Assembly (NCBI RefSeq): GCF_004798865.1
Contig: NW_025336481.1
Span: forward strand, 35,131,130 to 35,195,129
Length of the DNA: 64,000 nucleotides
Reading direction: 5' to 3'
Source: Varanus komodoensis
Lineage: Eukaryota; Chordata; Lepidosauria; Squamata; Varanidae
The position numbers and the translations under genes are program-made. Positions 51,138 to 63,232 of this stretch are shown in pieces (within the stretch, counting starts at the first letter, position 1; each line of letters starts with the position of its first letter). The notes beneath the pieces were generated by a model. That model was given only the letters and a program-made list of their open reading frames with translations. It had not been told where the DNA came from and ran no database searches.

Positions 51138-51185
51138 GATTCTCTCTCTCTCTCTCTGTGAGAAAGAGAGAGTGAGAGGGAGGGA
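51138..51185. repeat. (TC)n / (AG)n inverted simple repeat
   Basis: A TC run is followed after 'tgtg' by an AG-rich run, so the strand can fold on itself as a hairpin. Confidence 0.85.
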
Positions 51186-54105
51186 GCAACACTCTCAGCT
51201 TTCTAGCTATTTTATCCAGGGATGCATGCCTGAAGGGCAGATCTGGAACATGAATGGTTACCAACTGTGGTCTTGTTAGAAGGAATGCAACACAGTTATG
51301 TTTTCAGTCTTTAATAAAGCTCTTGAAGAAGCCATGCTGTGCTGTGTCGAGATAAGCTTTCTCAGCCCATATTTTTCCCCATTAATTAAATCTTTTTTTG
51401 TTTGCTTACTTGTTTGTTCTAAGAAAGCCCTCCTTCAGGTGGACAGAAATGACTAATAACATTTGGGTTCCTGAGAAAGAGAATCCAGCTGAGGTCTCCT
51501 CACCTCCTGTTGTATAAGCTACACTAAACTAAATCATAAACACTGTGATGCACTTTAATGAAATGAACAAGTTTCCCCTTCCATCCATCCCTTGATTGCT
51601 CTCTGGATTCTACTCCTCCTGAACTTTAGCATAGCTAGAAGAATTTCTGCAATTAATTCTGGAATCAGGACTATGTGACGTTTGCTGCAGCTTGCAGTTC
51701 CTGGAGATTTTTTTGTCTTTTGAATTTCCAATGTGCCTTTGAACATCAATAAAAGACTGCCAAAAAGGAAAATAAACTTTGATGTAAACAAAACAAAACA
51801 AAAAACTTGAATAATGCTTGTGTGTTTTTATGCATATTTCATGTTCTTAATGTAAAGGACTTTCTGAAATCTGCAACAAACTGCAAGGATACAATGGGTA
51901 CCAAATCTGGGAATTAAATTAATACAGCACATTGTCAGTCCCCATTTGAAGAAACCACCAGATAATTTGTAATTCTAAACATTTGGGAATTATTATGGAT
52001 GAAACTTTTCAAAGCATCCTCAAGTATCCACCTCAAAGGCTTCTTGTAGAAGTGACTTGTGTGATGCTGCAAGATAGCTGCCTTTATTCTAAATTTCCAT
52101 TAGGAAGTAAAGGCTGGTAGTGGCTATGATCTAGGGAAGTTGATTTAAAATCACAGATACTGAGTTATTTAAATCAAAGAATAAAGAAATGACCTTCAGC
52201 AATGCAAGTGTCATTGGGACTTCTGGCCATGTAGTTAAAAAGGCAGGGAAATAAAACTGGCAGAGTTGCTCATTCATTGTATGTGAACTGGCACACACTT
52301 GGCCTCCTTGTCCTTCAGGCAACTCAGCTGGAAAATTGAAAAAGTAAAATCTCACTGAAAAACCAGATGCTACATCTGAGCTGAGATATCCCGAACAAAT
52401 AAATTACAAATGTATAAATAAATAAAAGGTCATTGGCTCACTAGGAGTTAGCCAGTCACTCAAGTATCCATTTTAATTTTTAGGAGACGAGCGTTAGGCT
52501 AAATCCAAAGGTTCAACAATGAGTCCAAATCTCAACCAATAATTATATATTATTGGATTTATTCATTCACAGAGTAATAATTCATAACTTTTATCAAACC
52601 TGAGCACCATGGAAGAGGTCAGATGCATGCCCAATGAGGCAAAGCATGCTGCCAACAGATTGCCTCCATTCACTGGCTCCCGATGGTTGCATAATCCCCC
52701 TTCAGAAATGTCTGGCACCAGCTGAGGAGTAGCATCTTCCTTGGGCATGAGTGTACGGTGGCACCATTGCTGAATATCAACAGCTAGGAGCCAGCAGCAA
52801 TTCACAGGCTAAGCAGCTTCAGGCTCATGCGAACATTTCTTGACTAAAAGCAAGATGAGGACAATGGCTGAAGCATGCTGTCAGTCGGGTTGATACAGGA
52901 CAGCTGTGCTTTGGTTTGGACTTTCCCCATACATGAACACCACCGTCCAATACCTGCCAAAAATGGCAATGAAAACATCCTGATGGTTATGCTATTTACT
53001 ATACTTTCTGATTCAACTAGCCAAGAGTAGATGGCATCTATGCAACCTGGGTTACAAAACCATTGACTCCAAGAGACTCCTTTATACATTGTGCTATGAA
53101 CAAAAGGAGATAGGAGATATGCCATCCCTTACAGAGAAAGTTTATGTGAATGGAATACAGTTGAACTACAGAGAATCTGAATTCCCCCGCTACTGCATAT
53201 TAGAAGTGGTCTGCGCCCCCATTTACACTATCCTAAAACTCAGACAAATTGGTAATGTTTCGATGCCAAGTGAGATACATTGCTTAGAAACAGAACAGAA
53301 ACTGCCATCATGAAAGACTGCTTGAATGACCTGCTCCAAGGGAGCTCTCTCTGCATATCAGTCTTTTTTTATACAGGATGAAAATGATTCCCAAGGCAGA
53401 CAAATGGTGGTGCAGCATAAACCAACAGGTGCATTTTGTCAGATGCAAGATGTGCAAAAGGGAAAAAAAGGCTAAGTCTGAGTACCATTTGGAGCATTTC
53501 AAATAACTCTTGATTACAGCATGTTTGATTCCCTTATCACTATAAATTCACACATTACAAGATTGGATGCTTAGAATGTGTTCCTGTGCAAAGTCGGCTC
53601 ACTTTCAGAGCAATTCCTCAAAATTTCAATTTGTCCTCAGTCAAGTGCACTTAGCCCTAGCTCAAGTGCTCAATCTGTCTGATGTGCTGCACCTTTCTAG
53701 CTCAGTAGACCTGTCAGTTACTAGGTGGTGGTTTGCTGTCTAGCAGTGAACAAGCCAAGAATGTAAAGGACACAGTCAACACAGGAGGGCTTCATAGTGC
53801 TTTGATTTAAAAGCAGCCCCTCACCTGCCCATACACGTAATGGACTTCAGATTTAGAACCACTCTAGAGTAAAAGCCACTATGCTTATATGACTTTTTCA
53901 ACCACTTTGACATTGATCACACATGGATTAGAAGTTCCTGGGACCATTGTTGGAGAGCCATCTACTATTGTATGCATTTCTCTGAAGCACTGAACAATAA
54001 AAAGGCACAGAACTGAAGAGAAGATGTCATAACACCCCAGTCCAACAGGCTTACATTTGAAATAAAGATACATGTGGGGATAAGGAAAGGAAGATGGAGA
54101 AAAGT
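51186..54105. other. Long stretch without recognised gene
   Basis: Unique sequence with many short frames (60-93 codons) and no splice-flanked candidate I would support. Confidence 0.4.
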
Positions 54106-54109
54106 CTAT

Positions 54110-54540
54110 GCAGGGTTGGGTGCTAAAGATGGTAAGGCACTTGGAGACCAAGTCCTATGAGAAAGGTTGAACTTGGGTATGTTGTGCCTGGAAAAAGTAT
54201 TGATGAAGAGGTGATCAACAGATATTTACAGGGCCATGATGCGGAATTCTTTTGCTCCAGATGGTGGGTCATGGCCCAAAGGGTTTAAACTACAATAAAA
54301 GAGTTTAGACTAAACATTAGGAATAACTACTTGATGAAACACAGTCTTTTCTGCAGAACAGATTGCTTTGGAAGGTGGTGGACTCGCCTTCATTAGAAGC
54401 TTTATAGCAAAGGCTGCATGGCCACCTATCAGGGATGCCGTGGTATTGAAAGAGCTGCACTAGCAGGAGGCTGAACTAGATGCCTTTGAAGTGTTTGAAG
54501 TGATGCCTCAAACACTATGATTCTAGAGGAATTAATAGAA
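54110..54540 (+). mobile_element. CR1 LINE 3' end
   Basis: Plus-strand order of CR1: 'cttggagaccaagtcctatgagaaaggttgaacttgggtatg', 'gcctggaaaaag', 'tagactaaacattaggaataacta', 'ttggaaggtggtggactcgccttc', 'tgaactagatgcc' and the tail 'cactatgattctagag'. The coding part is decayed; the 3' terminus is present. Confidence 0.85.
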
Positions 54541-54726
54541 TTGAGCAGGTATGGTAAGCTTGCTCATAACTTTCAGGTCAAAAGTTCTAAATAAACTTCA
54601 GATTATTCTGTGTGATAACATTAGCCCTTTTCACCCAGCAAGTTTGGTTTTCTGTAGTACAAGGCATAGGCATACTGTGTCAGGGCCTGCTCCCACAAAA
54701 TATACAACCTCTGTGCAACCAGAACA

Positions 54727-55050
54727 TCACAAAAAGCAGGGCTCTCCATCATCGACTTGTGGCCCTCCATTGCACTGGTCCAGATAAGATGATACTTGAG
54801 TATGGTTAACTGTGTAGCTAGGCTGCCTCTGTTCAGGTAAGAAAACGGTTGCTATATCAGCCTGAGATGATGCCATCGAGGTTTCTTGTGTTTCCAGTGA
54901 TAATACTCGATCCAAACATAGTCCCAGTTGATCAGCATTATACATATGTGTGATGAAAGAGATGAAAACCATCTTCGGTGGACTGGGTCTCAGCTGATTT
55001 GCACTTATGCTATCATTTATAGTGCCCAGGCACTGAGTCTGAATATCTCC
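54727..55050 (-). mobile_element. Possible non-LTR reverse-transcriptase remnant
   Basis: A minus-strand frame is open from about 55050 to 54727. It holds NQLRPSPPK, then NADQLGLCLDRVLS, which resemble the 'LRPNPSKT...YLGVTLDRTL' section of some non-LTR reverse transcriptases, and ends EPCFL and a stop. The likeness is short, so a host coding remnant is an alternative. The overlapping plus-strand frames appear to be shadows. Confidence 0.35.
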
Positions 55051-55241
55051 TGCCTCCTAGATTTGAGTGTCATAGTATAGTTGTGATGCTTCAAATCCTC
55101 ACCACAATCTTCCCCAGCAGCATTTTACAGATTTTAAAAATCATGGGGGAGAAGAAAGAACCTGTCCAGTCCCATGGCAAGGGAGAGAACAATACTGCTC
55201 CAATGACACATTCTAGAATTGCCCATTCCAGCAAGAAAAAA

Positions 55242-55484
55242 GCCAGTGTGGTGTAGCAGTTAAGAGCATGGGACTGGGACTCGGAGGATCTGGGTTCTAG
55301 TCCCCGCTCAGCCATGGAGCCAACTGGGTGACTTTGGGCCAGTTGCAGACTCTCAGCCCAACGTACCTCACAGGGTTGTTGTTGTGGGGATAAGATGGAG
55401 GAGGAGAGATGATGTAAGCTGTCTTGAGCCCTTTGTAGGAAAAAGGCAGGATATAAATAGCAATATAAATAAATAAATATAAAA
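55242..55484 (+). mobile_element. Sauria-type SINE, near full length
   Basis: A clear copy: 'gccagtgtggtgtagcagttaagagcatgggactgggactcgg', 'gggttctagtccccgctc', 'gtgactttgggccagttgcagactctcagccc', 'ctcacagggttgttgttgtgggg', and the tail 'aggcaggatataaatagcaatataaataaataaa'. The 169-codon minus frame over it is a shadow. Confidence 0.92.
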
Positions 55485-55904
55485 GAACACCATTGCAGTG
55501 AAGTACCTCCAACCACAAGCCTAGCTAACCTATTCTGAATGAAACCATGGTTGATTGTAGCAACATCATGTTTGCTGAGGGTTACACTGCCCCTAGGCAA
55601 AGGTCATCCCACAGGGTGAGCAAGGCAGTTCACTCTTATTAGCTCAATTACTTGCATGTTATATAGATGACACCGCATAAACAAAAGCTTTTAAAGGAGT
55701 TACACAGAGCAGTTAAGCAGTAGTGACCACATCATTCCAATTGCATGCAACATGGGCTTCAGTCCTTTCTGGACCCATTCTGGCACTGAACCAGGACAGA
55801 GATAAAGAGAATATCTTAACTGTTGTATTTTGGCCTCATGTAGCCCTGCACATTCTATGTCTTGTGTCAGGCTTTTCCCCAAAGTACTGACAGGACTTGA
55901 GATT
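55485..55904. other. Unassigned spacer between two SINEs
   Basis: Unique sequence, no feature supported. Confidence 0.4.
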
Positions 55905-56111
55905 TGGTGTGCTATAGTGCTTAGTGCTGGACTAGGATTTAGGAGATCCAAGTTCTAGTCCTCACTCATGGGAGTCCATTGAATTACTTTGGGCCAGTTA
56001 CTGATTCTCAGCCTAACCAGTGTTGTTTTGAGGATAAAATGGGAAGGAAGAGGATTATGTAAACTATCTTGGGTCCCTGCAGGAAAAATGGGGATGTAAA
56101 TATAATACATA
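55905..56111 (+). mobile_element. Diverged Sauria-type SINE
   Basis: 'tggtgtgctatagtgcttagtgctggactagg', 'caagttctagtcctcact', 'tgaattactttgggccagttactgattctcagcc' and the tail 'ggggatgtaaatataatacata'. Its A/T-rich tail was the target of the DNA transposon that follows. Confidence 0.85.
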
Positions 56112-56663
56112 TACCGTATTTTTCGCTCTGTAAGACGCACCTGACCATAAGACGCACCTAGTTTTTAGAGGAGGGATCCATGGAAAGCTTCCTGATAATC
56201 ACAGGCACATTCCCCATCACTTCCCCATGGGCTTCATTAAAAGATGGGTTGCCATTTGAAAACACACACCAACCTGTGATTAACAGCTCTTACCTGCGCC
56301 GGAGGAGGGGGGTCGGACCAGGGCGTGCAAAGCGCGTGCCGGCTAGGTGTGGTGCAGCTGAGCCGGCAGTGTGCCAGCAGTGGTCTTCCCGGTGGCCCGG
56401 CGGCGGCAGCAGGTCTTCCCGGGCGGTGAGGGTGAGCAGTCCGTCTCTCTGTGTGGCTGGCGGGTTAAAGCTCGCGGCTCCTCCTCCTCCTCCGCAGGTC
56501 TTCCCGGGCAGTCCGTCCTCCTCACCGCTCCCCCTGAGTGGCACAACTGTCACCTGCATCCCGGGCGTCGGGCGCACACACATTCGCTCCATAAGACGCA
56601 CAGACATTTCCCCTTACTTTTGAGGGGGAAAAAAGTGCGTCTTATAGAGCGAAAAATACGGTA
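56112..56663. mobile_element. Non-autonomous DNA transposon with TA target duplication and GC-rich cargo
   Basis: 27-bp inverted ends beginning CCGTATTTTTCGCTC (one mismatch between ends) and continuing 'aagacgcac' lie at 56114 and 56661, flanked by TA on both sides, as in Tc1/mariner-type insertions. Subterminal copies of 'ataagacgcac' repeat within each end. The centre (about 56290-56580) is very GC- and CpG-rich, with repeats of 'caggtcttcccggg'. The plus (147 codons) and minus (105 codons) frames here are GC-driven. No transposase is encoded; the family name is not assigned. Confidence 0.85.
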
Positions 56664-57748
56664 AATTAAAAAAAAAAACTGTATCCATTGCTTTCCAAGT
56701 ATCAGAGCAACATTGAAGCAAGTTAAATTATCATAAGTATAGAAATCACAAGCATGAATATTTCCATTGAATAATGTTCTGCACTTCACTCTTTTTTTTT
56801 CAAGCAAACTTTCTGCTGGAAGTCATCTCTTTGAAATGTTCTCTTAGCAATCAGTTATTTCCCAGGACTGTAAATGATACATTCCTATATTCAAACAGAA
56901 GAGAACAGCTTTCAGTATTCCTAGTGAATTTACTTGGAGCTCACATCTGTATCCTTGACTTGCAGAAAAACAGGACCAGGTATTCAATCATTTCGTGCCA
57001 CTATTTTAGAAGAGAAGAATTAGTGAAATAGTGTGGAATTGATACTGAGGGTTTTTGTTATCTGGCTGCAGATGGTACCAATGTGTATATAATTCTAGTA
57101 GGACTCTTAAGCAGTAAAATTCTCACCTAAAGGCTTATCTGTGGTGTTGTTTTTAAAGGAACCACCTCAAATATAAGCTCTTATGAAGCTTGACTGTTGT
57201 TGATGATCTCTGCTGCTCAGAACTGACATTCTATCTAAAGCCATCAGATCCGTGAAGGTAAAGATTTTAAATCCATTTCAGCCTAATCTAGCTACAACAA
57301 GCAAGGTACGGAACTACACCTGACTGGATGACAGACCACTGATCTTCAGATCTTTCCTTTTTTCTGAGATAACACCTGGGCTACTTAGAAAGGTGCCAAT
57401 CAAACCGGTTGGAGAAAATAGGTTTTGAAAAGCTTGAAAATGAGAACCCAAAATAAAAGTTGAGACACGGATACACAATTATGATTTCAAAAACAACCCA
57501 ACAACGTGAAGTAGAGGTGATAAAACATTGATTTATTTGTTCTTTGAAGAAAGAAATACTTTGTGGTAAAAGCTCACATTCATCCAAGCTTATTGGCATG
57601 TAGGAAAACACTTACTCCCGAAATCTCTAAGGCTGCATTATTCTCCCTATTCTTCCATTTAATTGGCCTGCCATGCCTTATTTTCTGTTATATCCCCCCG
57701 TTCCTGAAAATTTGTCCTCATGCTTCTAAGTCCAAAAAATGGTGTAAT
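56664..57748. other. Unassigned stretch
   Basis: Unique AT-rich sequence, no supported gene. Confidence 0.4.
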
Positions 57749-57832
57749 ATGGTGTCCTGCAACAGCAGGGGATTGGGCTTGATGGCCTTCATGGCCCCTT
57801 CCAGGTCTACTATTCTATGATTCTATGATTTA
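57749..57832 (+). mobile_element. CR1 LINE 3' terminus
   Basis: 'ggggattgggcttgatggcc', 'ggccccttccaggtctac' and the diagnostic tail 'tattctatgattctatgatt'. The intact 8-base tail repeats suggest it is younger than the other CR1 ends here. Confidence 0.9.
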
Positions 57833-57960
57833 TATGGTGACACCTCTCTCTCTTTCTCTTCAGAACCCTGTCCAAAACATCACCTTTGTAAATGGCGTAA
57901 ATTGTCATTGGCTCTCAACCCACATTTCTGATTGCAATGGAACATCTGCACATAGCTGTG

Positions 57961-58099
57961 CAGCTTTTTGCAACCTGGTGCCCTCTGAATATGTCGGCCT
58001 ACAACAACATTCCCGGATGGCATGGTCCCTGGCCATGGTAGCTACGGGTGACAGAAGCTGCAGCCTGTCACATTTGGAGGGTCCTAAGCTGGGAAAGGC
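57961..58099. mobile_element. Palindromic hAT-like non-autonomous element
   Basis: 'gcaacctggtgccctctgaatatgtcggcc' opposes 'gtcacatttggagggtcc', with a 'ggatggcatggtccctggcc' centre. Diverged member of the dispersed family. Confidence 0.55.
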
Positions 58100-58427
58100 T
58101 ATATTTGTATTTCCTCACAGTCACCTCATCACTCTCGAGACCAGCTTCCTCACAACATCAGAAACCCCACTGAGTATTAAAGACACAGTGAGCTCCTTTC
58201 GTACAGTGGGATGAAAACCATGAGCTGCCCACTAGAATCCACAGGTCAGGGTCCTTAGTGCATCAAGTTCAATTAAACTCAGATAATCCAGCCAGAGCCA
58301 GCACTTTATACTACGGTGGTTAATTCGTAGTCTCAGCAAAAGCATGCCTGGGATCAGTGACCTGTAGCCACCAACCGCTTTGCTCATGCACTGGCTTTAT
58401 GCAGAACTGTGGCAACTGGAGGTCCTC
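58100..58427. other. Unassigned stretch
   Basis: No feature supported. The 129-codon plus frame (57825-58214) runs through the CR1 tail edge and the hAT element and is not a gene. Confidence 0.4.
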
Positions 58428-58642
58428 ATTTATTTATTTTATTATTTATTAAAACATTTCTATGCCGCCCCTTGCCGAAGCCTCGGGGCGGCTCACAGCA
58501 TAAAATAAAATACAATAAAATACAAAAATAACAATATAAAATTAACAATCTAAAATAAATAACAATATAAAAGAAGTCGCCCTGGCCAGATAAATAAGCA
58601 AATATTGTTAACAATTAAAATGACGTTTAAATAAAAAGCTGG
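58428..58642 (-). mobile_element. L2-like LINE 3' untranslated end
   Basis: It matches the 3' region of the 38.14 kb copy along its length: 'aaaacatttctatgccgcccc', 'agcctcggggcgg', an AT-rich section and 'tttaaataaaaag'. It ends just before the coding part would begin. Both copies belong to one young-looking subfamily. Confidence 0.8.
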
Positions 58643-61280
58643 ACTCATGTGTCAGTCCAGTTCTACGAGAAAACCTGGTCTGGATCTGAAAACTCCACCT
58701 CACTGATTCTTTTTCCTCTTACCGTTTCGGTTGACAACCTCACCTAGAGACAGCCTTGGGCAGAACCCTGCCCCTTATTAAAGAAAGTTCCTCAGACTGG
58801 AGTGGGTCAGCTGTGGTTTCCAGGCTGGCTCTGGCAGCAGGAGAAGAAGAAGGACTGCACCCTATACTGCAAAACTGGGCACCCTCACAATCCAAAACTT
58901 GACTAAACCCCAAAGCAGATTCTTCTGTCTCTGAATCAGATTATTCCCTTGAGAGAGTTTCAGGGGAAGATGTGTCACTCACTCTCCGCTTTCCCTTCAT
59001 TAGCTCCCTTCCTGTCTTGTTCCCCACTGGTGGAACTTAGACGAAAAAAAAATGCAAAGCAGAGATCTACCTTTTTTTTGTTTATGTTATTATGTAAAGT
59101 CCTATGTATATCAAAGGTGATAACTAATGAAGTTGTTTTGTACACAGACACTTTTCAAGCTGAACCTACAGAGTAAGATGCTTCCATGCTAAACCTAACC
59201 TTAAAATATCTAATTAGAAAACTGAATAGCTTTAGTAGCTTAGTTACCAACATTTTATCTACATTAAAATGTATTTTAGAAGAGGATTAATTGTGAAAAA
59301 GCCCTGCAGGTTATTGTAAATCCCTATAATAATGACCTTCAAATTTATCACTTGCTGTACTAGCAATACATTGCTTATAATGGTAAAGTCTTTTGATAAA
59401 GAAAATATTTATTACTTGAGCCGCATTAAGTGGAATGTTATTGCAACAGCAAGTATGAAAACAGCACAGATTACAGTTGCTAATCTTGTGTGTTCTGGTG
59501 CGAGAAAACAGAAGAAAGTATTGTGCAAAGCTTAGGGTAAAATGTGCAGAGAACTGATGCATGCTTTTGGCAGGATAAAGAATGTTATCTAAGCTCTAGC
59601 ACCACCGGTGCATGCACTGTGGGGGTTGAGAAGAGAGGATTAAGCAGAGATTCCCTCCCTTCACTTACCAAGACATTCAAGGAATGTGAAGGGTGACATA
59701 TTAAAGGGCAAGTAGAGAATAACAGAGGGTTCCCAACCTAAATTGCAAATAAATTTTAATTTTAAAACAGGGCAGTTGAAGCCAAAGCTAATATTCAAAT
59801 TGAGCCCCAAGAGCAGAGAATGGCTGTATGCAATTCTTACTGGTGGAGAGCTACTAATTGGGACACTTGACCACACAAACCACTGAAATGGGTTTTCCTT
59901 GTAAAACTTGGTTGGTCTTAATGAAATCCTTTTCTTTCCCCTGTCCTATTTATTCTCCATCTGCAGCAAATATTTCACACCAAAGAGCTGTATCCCAGCA
60001 TGCCTGATAAATCACTTATGTCTTGCTTCTGTTATGTCTGCAATCGTCCCACCAAGTCCGCAGATACAAGTACATGTAGAAGAGATGCAGTCTAGTTCTA
60101 AAGGTGTTCACAGCTTCCTATATTGTCCAGGGAAAATCTTGTTTGTCCTACATGTTAATGGTAGATACACAAAGCAAGCAAATCACCAATGCATTTTTAC
60201 ACAGAAAGGTAACCATGTACATTGATTTCAAAAACTCATCCCGTCTCATTTCCTGAAGCTTCCAGGACATTACTGATGCCTAACAACTACAATGATTTAA
60301 TATTGGTATATTAAAAGAAAACAGAACTTAGCTTGGATAAATCTAGTTTATGTTGATTTTCATTCTGTTGATTGGGGAGTTTTGTATTTACTTTTGTTCA
60401 AAGTACCTCAAATGCATTTCATATTCTACAATGATTTATTGACAGATTTCTAAAAAAAATAAAAGCCCTAAAAACTTACTCTACTCAGGGAACCCAGCAT
60501 ATTGATATGAGCCTGCCTAAAACCGCAAACTATTATTTGTGAAAATTACATACAGCACCTTCAGGCAATGATCATCCAGCTGAGCTGGTGACAAATATGT
60601 TTATACTACATAAAGCTTCATTCTCAATTGTACCTGATAACAAGCTACTGTTGCTCTCTGGAAGAAAACCAGGGCTTTGCTAGTTTAAGATAAATGAGAA
60701 CAGATGTTGAGAAAAATGACACTGTACTGTTGTTATAATGACAGATTAAAAGTGATCCAAATCTAAAAACAGTTCTCAAATTGCATTCAGCATTAATTTT
60801 GCTTCCCCTGAAAATACCTGTCCTCAACTGTTTTGCATGCAAACAAATCTGGCAGTAGGAGCCAATCCATTCCATTGCAGGGAACAGAAGCCACACTTTG
60901 GCAATTTTGCCTATTAAAATGATGTGGGACAGTAGGAAGCTGACTTGCTGAGCCTCGTTATCCCTTAAGCATGCTTTAGACAGGTCCAAATGAAAACACT
61001 TTGACAGAATTACTCTGGATTTTCTTTGATGCAAATGAGACAGGCACGATGCTCATATTGTACAAAACCTGCTAGATGGAACTGCCAGAAGAAGCGGGAA
61101 GGCAATTCCTATAAGCTTATGGCAGCAAGCTTTGATAGCATCTTACATGTACGTTTACAGATTTAATTCTGCACTACCTGGGAACTGCTTTAAACTAGCA
61201 GTTTGTCAAGAAAATTGAAGGGCTATTAGAAGCTTTTGCTAGTGAAATGAAGCATATATTCAACACCCGCCCCAACTGGT
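58643..61280. other. Long unique stretch, possible conserved non-coding DNA
   Basis: 59170-59570 and 60430-61060 are repeat-free and evenly AT-rich. A 129-codon minus frame (61034-60645) has no motif. A Ser/Glu-rich plus-strand text near 58840-58990 is unassigned. Confidence 0.35.
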
Positions 61281-61640
61281 TGCACCTATTGTGGATTGCC
61301 ACTGAAAATCTTTGCCAATGGGGCAGATTTATGCTTGGGAAGTAATAGCAAAACTTCTCCATGTGCTGGCACAGTTACACAACATAATGTGCTTTTATTT
61401 GTTCTGCCCATTGCCTCTCGAGATAAAGGATATTGGTATGCCAGTGCTGACAGAGCTGGAGTACAGCCCAAGGGCACCAAAAGTATTCCCTTTCTCAGAA
61501 TCACCAGCATGGGCAAGGGCTTTTTAGTGGCAATTACAAACAGGGTTGTATATTGGCACAAATCCCAGGGAATGCTGGGAGGCTGCTTTCCACATGTCTG
61601 GTTCATTGCTAGAAGCACATGAAGGATCGTGGAAACACTG
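61281..61640. other. Segment open in several frames on both strands
   Basis: Plus frames of 108 and 71 codons and a minus frame of 110 codons overlap here. The text has a few coding-like runs (for example SMGKGFLVAITNRVVYW on plus) but no family or splice context. It may be an old retrocopy or chance. Confidence 0.25.
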
Positions 61641-63044
61641 GCTCTGCTTCCTCATCTGGGCCCCTTTGCACTCACCACAGAGCAGCAGAAATGCTGACGG
61701 AGCAATTTAATTCCATAGATCCTGCGAAGCTGCAGAGAACTGGCACAGAATGAGGCACTCTACACACCCAGAATGCAAGGAGCACAACACTGGGGCAGGC
61801 TTGTAAAACATTTATTTCTTACCATACACCTAAAGTGTGCCAGGATGGCTACCAGGATAAGAAAATGCAACGATTTCCACAAATAAAATTACTGGGCAGT
61901 ATCCAAGAGTGACTGCATGGCAGCAGGACTTACTGCTAGAGCAATTGGAACCCAAATTAATCTAAAATTAGCAGAAATGGTCTGAGCTGGAAGGACACCA
62001 ATTAGCAGAGGTCACAGTAGCAGACTCTGCTAACAAGCAGCAAACATATCTGCTGGTTTCTAGGGTTGCCTTTAGAACCAACAGCTCTCTTTTCTGCTGG
62101 CAATGGGACAAACATGTGCAGATATGGAGTGGCTGTACTGGATACTGCTCATTAGAATTTAAGCATGTATCAGTTCAACAATGAAGAGCAATATACCAAA
62201 CCAGCAGCAAAAGGTAATGCAGACATTATCCCAACAGCTCAGGACTTGACTGAAATGCTTTTTGCCCAATCACTACCAGTCCTTGCTAAGGAAAATGGCG
62301 AAACACAGCTTTGGAATATGTGCCCTTGCTTGGTTCCAGAACACACAGAGGGCTGAGCAAATGTTTTGCCTTGTCTGAAAGCAAAAGATTCTGCAATGCA
62401 TGGGATCTGCATGGCCAGAAGTTATATATTTGTGCTCCTAGGTTGCATAAGGGCTCTATTCAGCTGCAAACCAGTAGGTGTTAATGGTTACAACAATTAG
62501 TTGATAAGCTTGCTTGGCCAAGAAAGATATGAATTTCAAAATGGGAAAGTTGATTTAAAGCAATTATCCAAAGCAGCCAGTCTTCCATTTAGCCATGATC
62601 ACAAAGAGGAACTTTTGGATTTAGTTTGCCTCTCATTGGGAGGAAAGAGAATAGCAGAACTGCTATCTTCATGCCTGGCTTATGCTTTTCCCAGGGGAAT
62701 CTGGCTAGCCACTAGCAGAAGATGGATATTTGAAAAGATAGTTCTTCCACAGCATAGCTTTTTCTGTTATTACATTTTATGAAAAAGGTAATACCATCTA
62801 TGTGTTTCAAGCAATGTCACTTGGTGGAGTGGGAAAGAGATGGCCAGGTTGTTTTTCTGGCTGACACATCCAAATGCAAACTGATCAAATGTTGGAGTGG
62901 TCATGTCTATGAAGCAGTCTTCCTGTACATCTTGACACTAGGCTGTGCATGCAACTATACATCCTCAAGCCCTGCTATGCTCTCTATAATGATATCAGAT
63001 CACACAAAAACAAACATTATTAATCATCATACAGCTGGAAATAA
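61641..63044. other. Unassigned stretch
   Basis: Plus frames of 63 (62165-62356), 93 (62501-62782) and 102 codons (62779-63087) are adjacent but without motifs; I do not call a gene. Confidence 0.3.
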
Positions 63045-63120
63045 CCCATTTATTTATTTAGGCTATTTTTATCCCATCCTATACTAATTGTCTCTGGATG
63101 GCTTACAATGTAATACGGAT
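63045..63120 (-). mobile_element. L2-like or CR1-like 3' tail
   Basis: 'ccatttatttatttaggctatttttatcccatcctatac...ctctggatggcttacaatgt' is the reverse complement of a LINE 3' end of the 'gtaagccatcc...gggataaaaat...aaataaat' type. Confidence 0.5.
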
Positions 63121-63181
63121 CTGGGTATGATCTAGTCATACATAAGCATTTTAAGTCAAGCAGATTTCAAATGAAATAATA

Positions 63182-63232
63182 CACACACACACATGCATTT
63201 TCCACTGAAATCAATGGGACTTATGTGTGCCC
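63182..63232. repeat. Short CA tract and dispersed-repeat core
   Basis: A short (CA)n is followed by 'ttccactgaaatcaatgggacttatgtgtgc', the core of the short dispersed repeat. Confidence 0.55.

Noticed and set aside
55091-55600. 169-codon minus-strand frame
   Set aside because: It runs antisense through a full Sauria-type SINE and has no independent coding signal.
56180-56623. 147-codon plus frame and overlapping minus frames rich in Pro, Arg and Gly
   Set aside because: They lie in the GC-rich core of the TA-flanked DNA transposon, where stops are rare by composition.
57825-58214. 129-codon plus-strand frame
   Set aside because: It passes through the edge of a CR1 tail and a palindromic hAT-like element.
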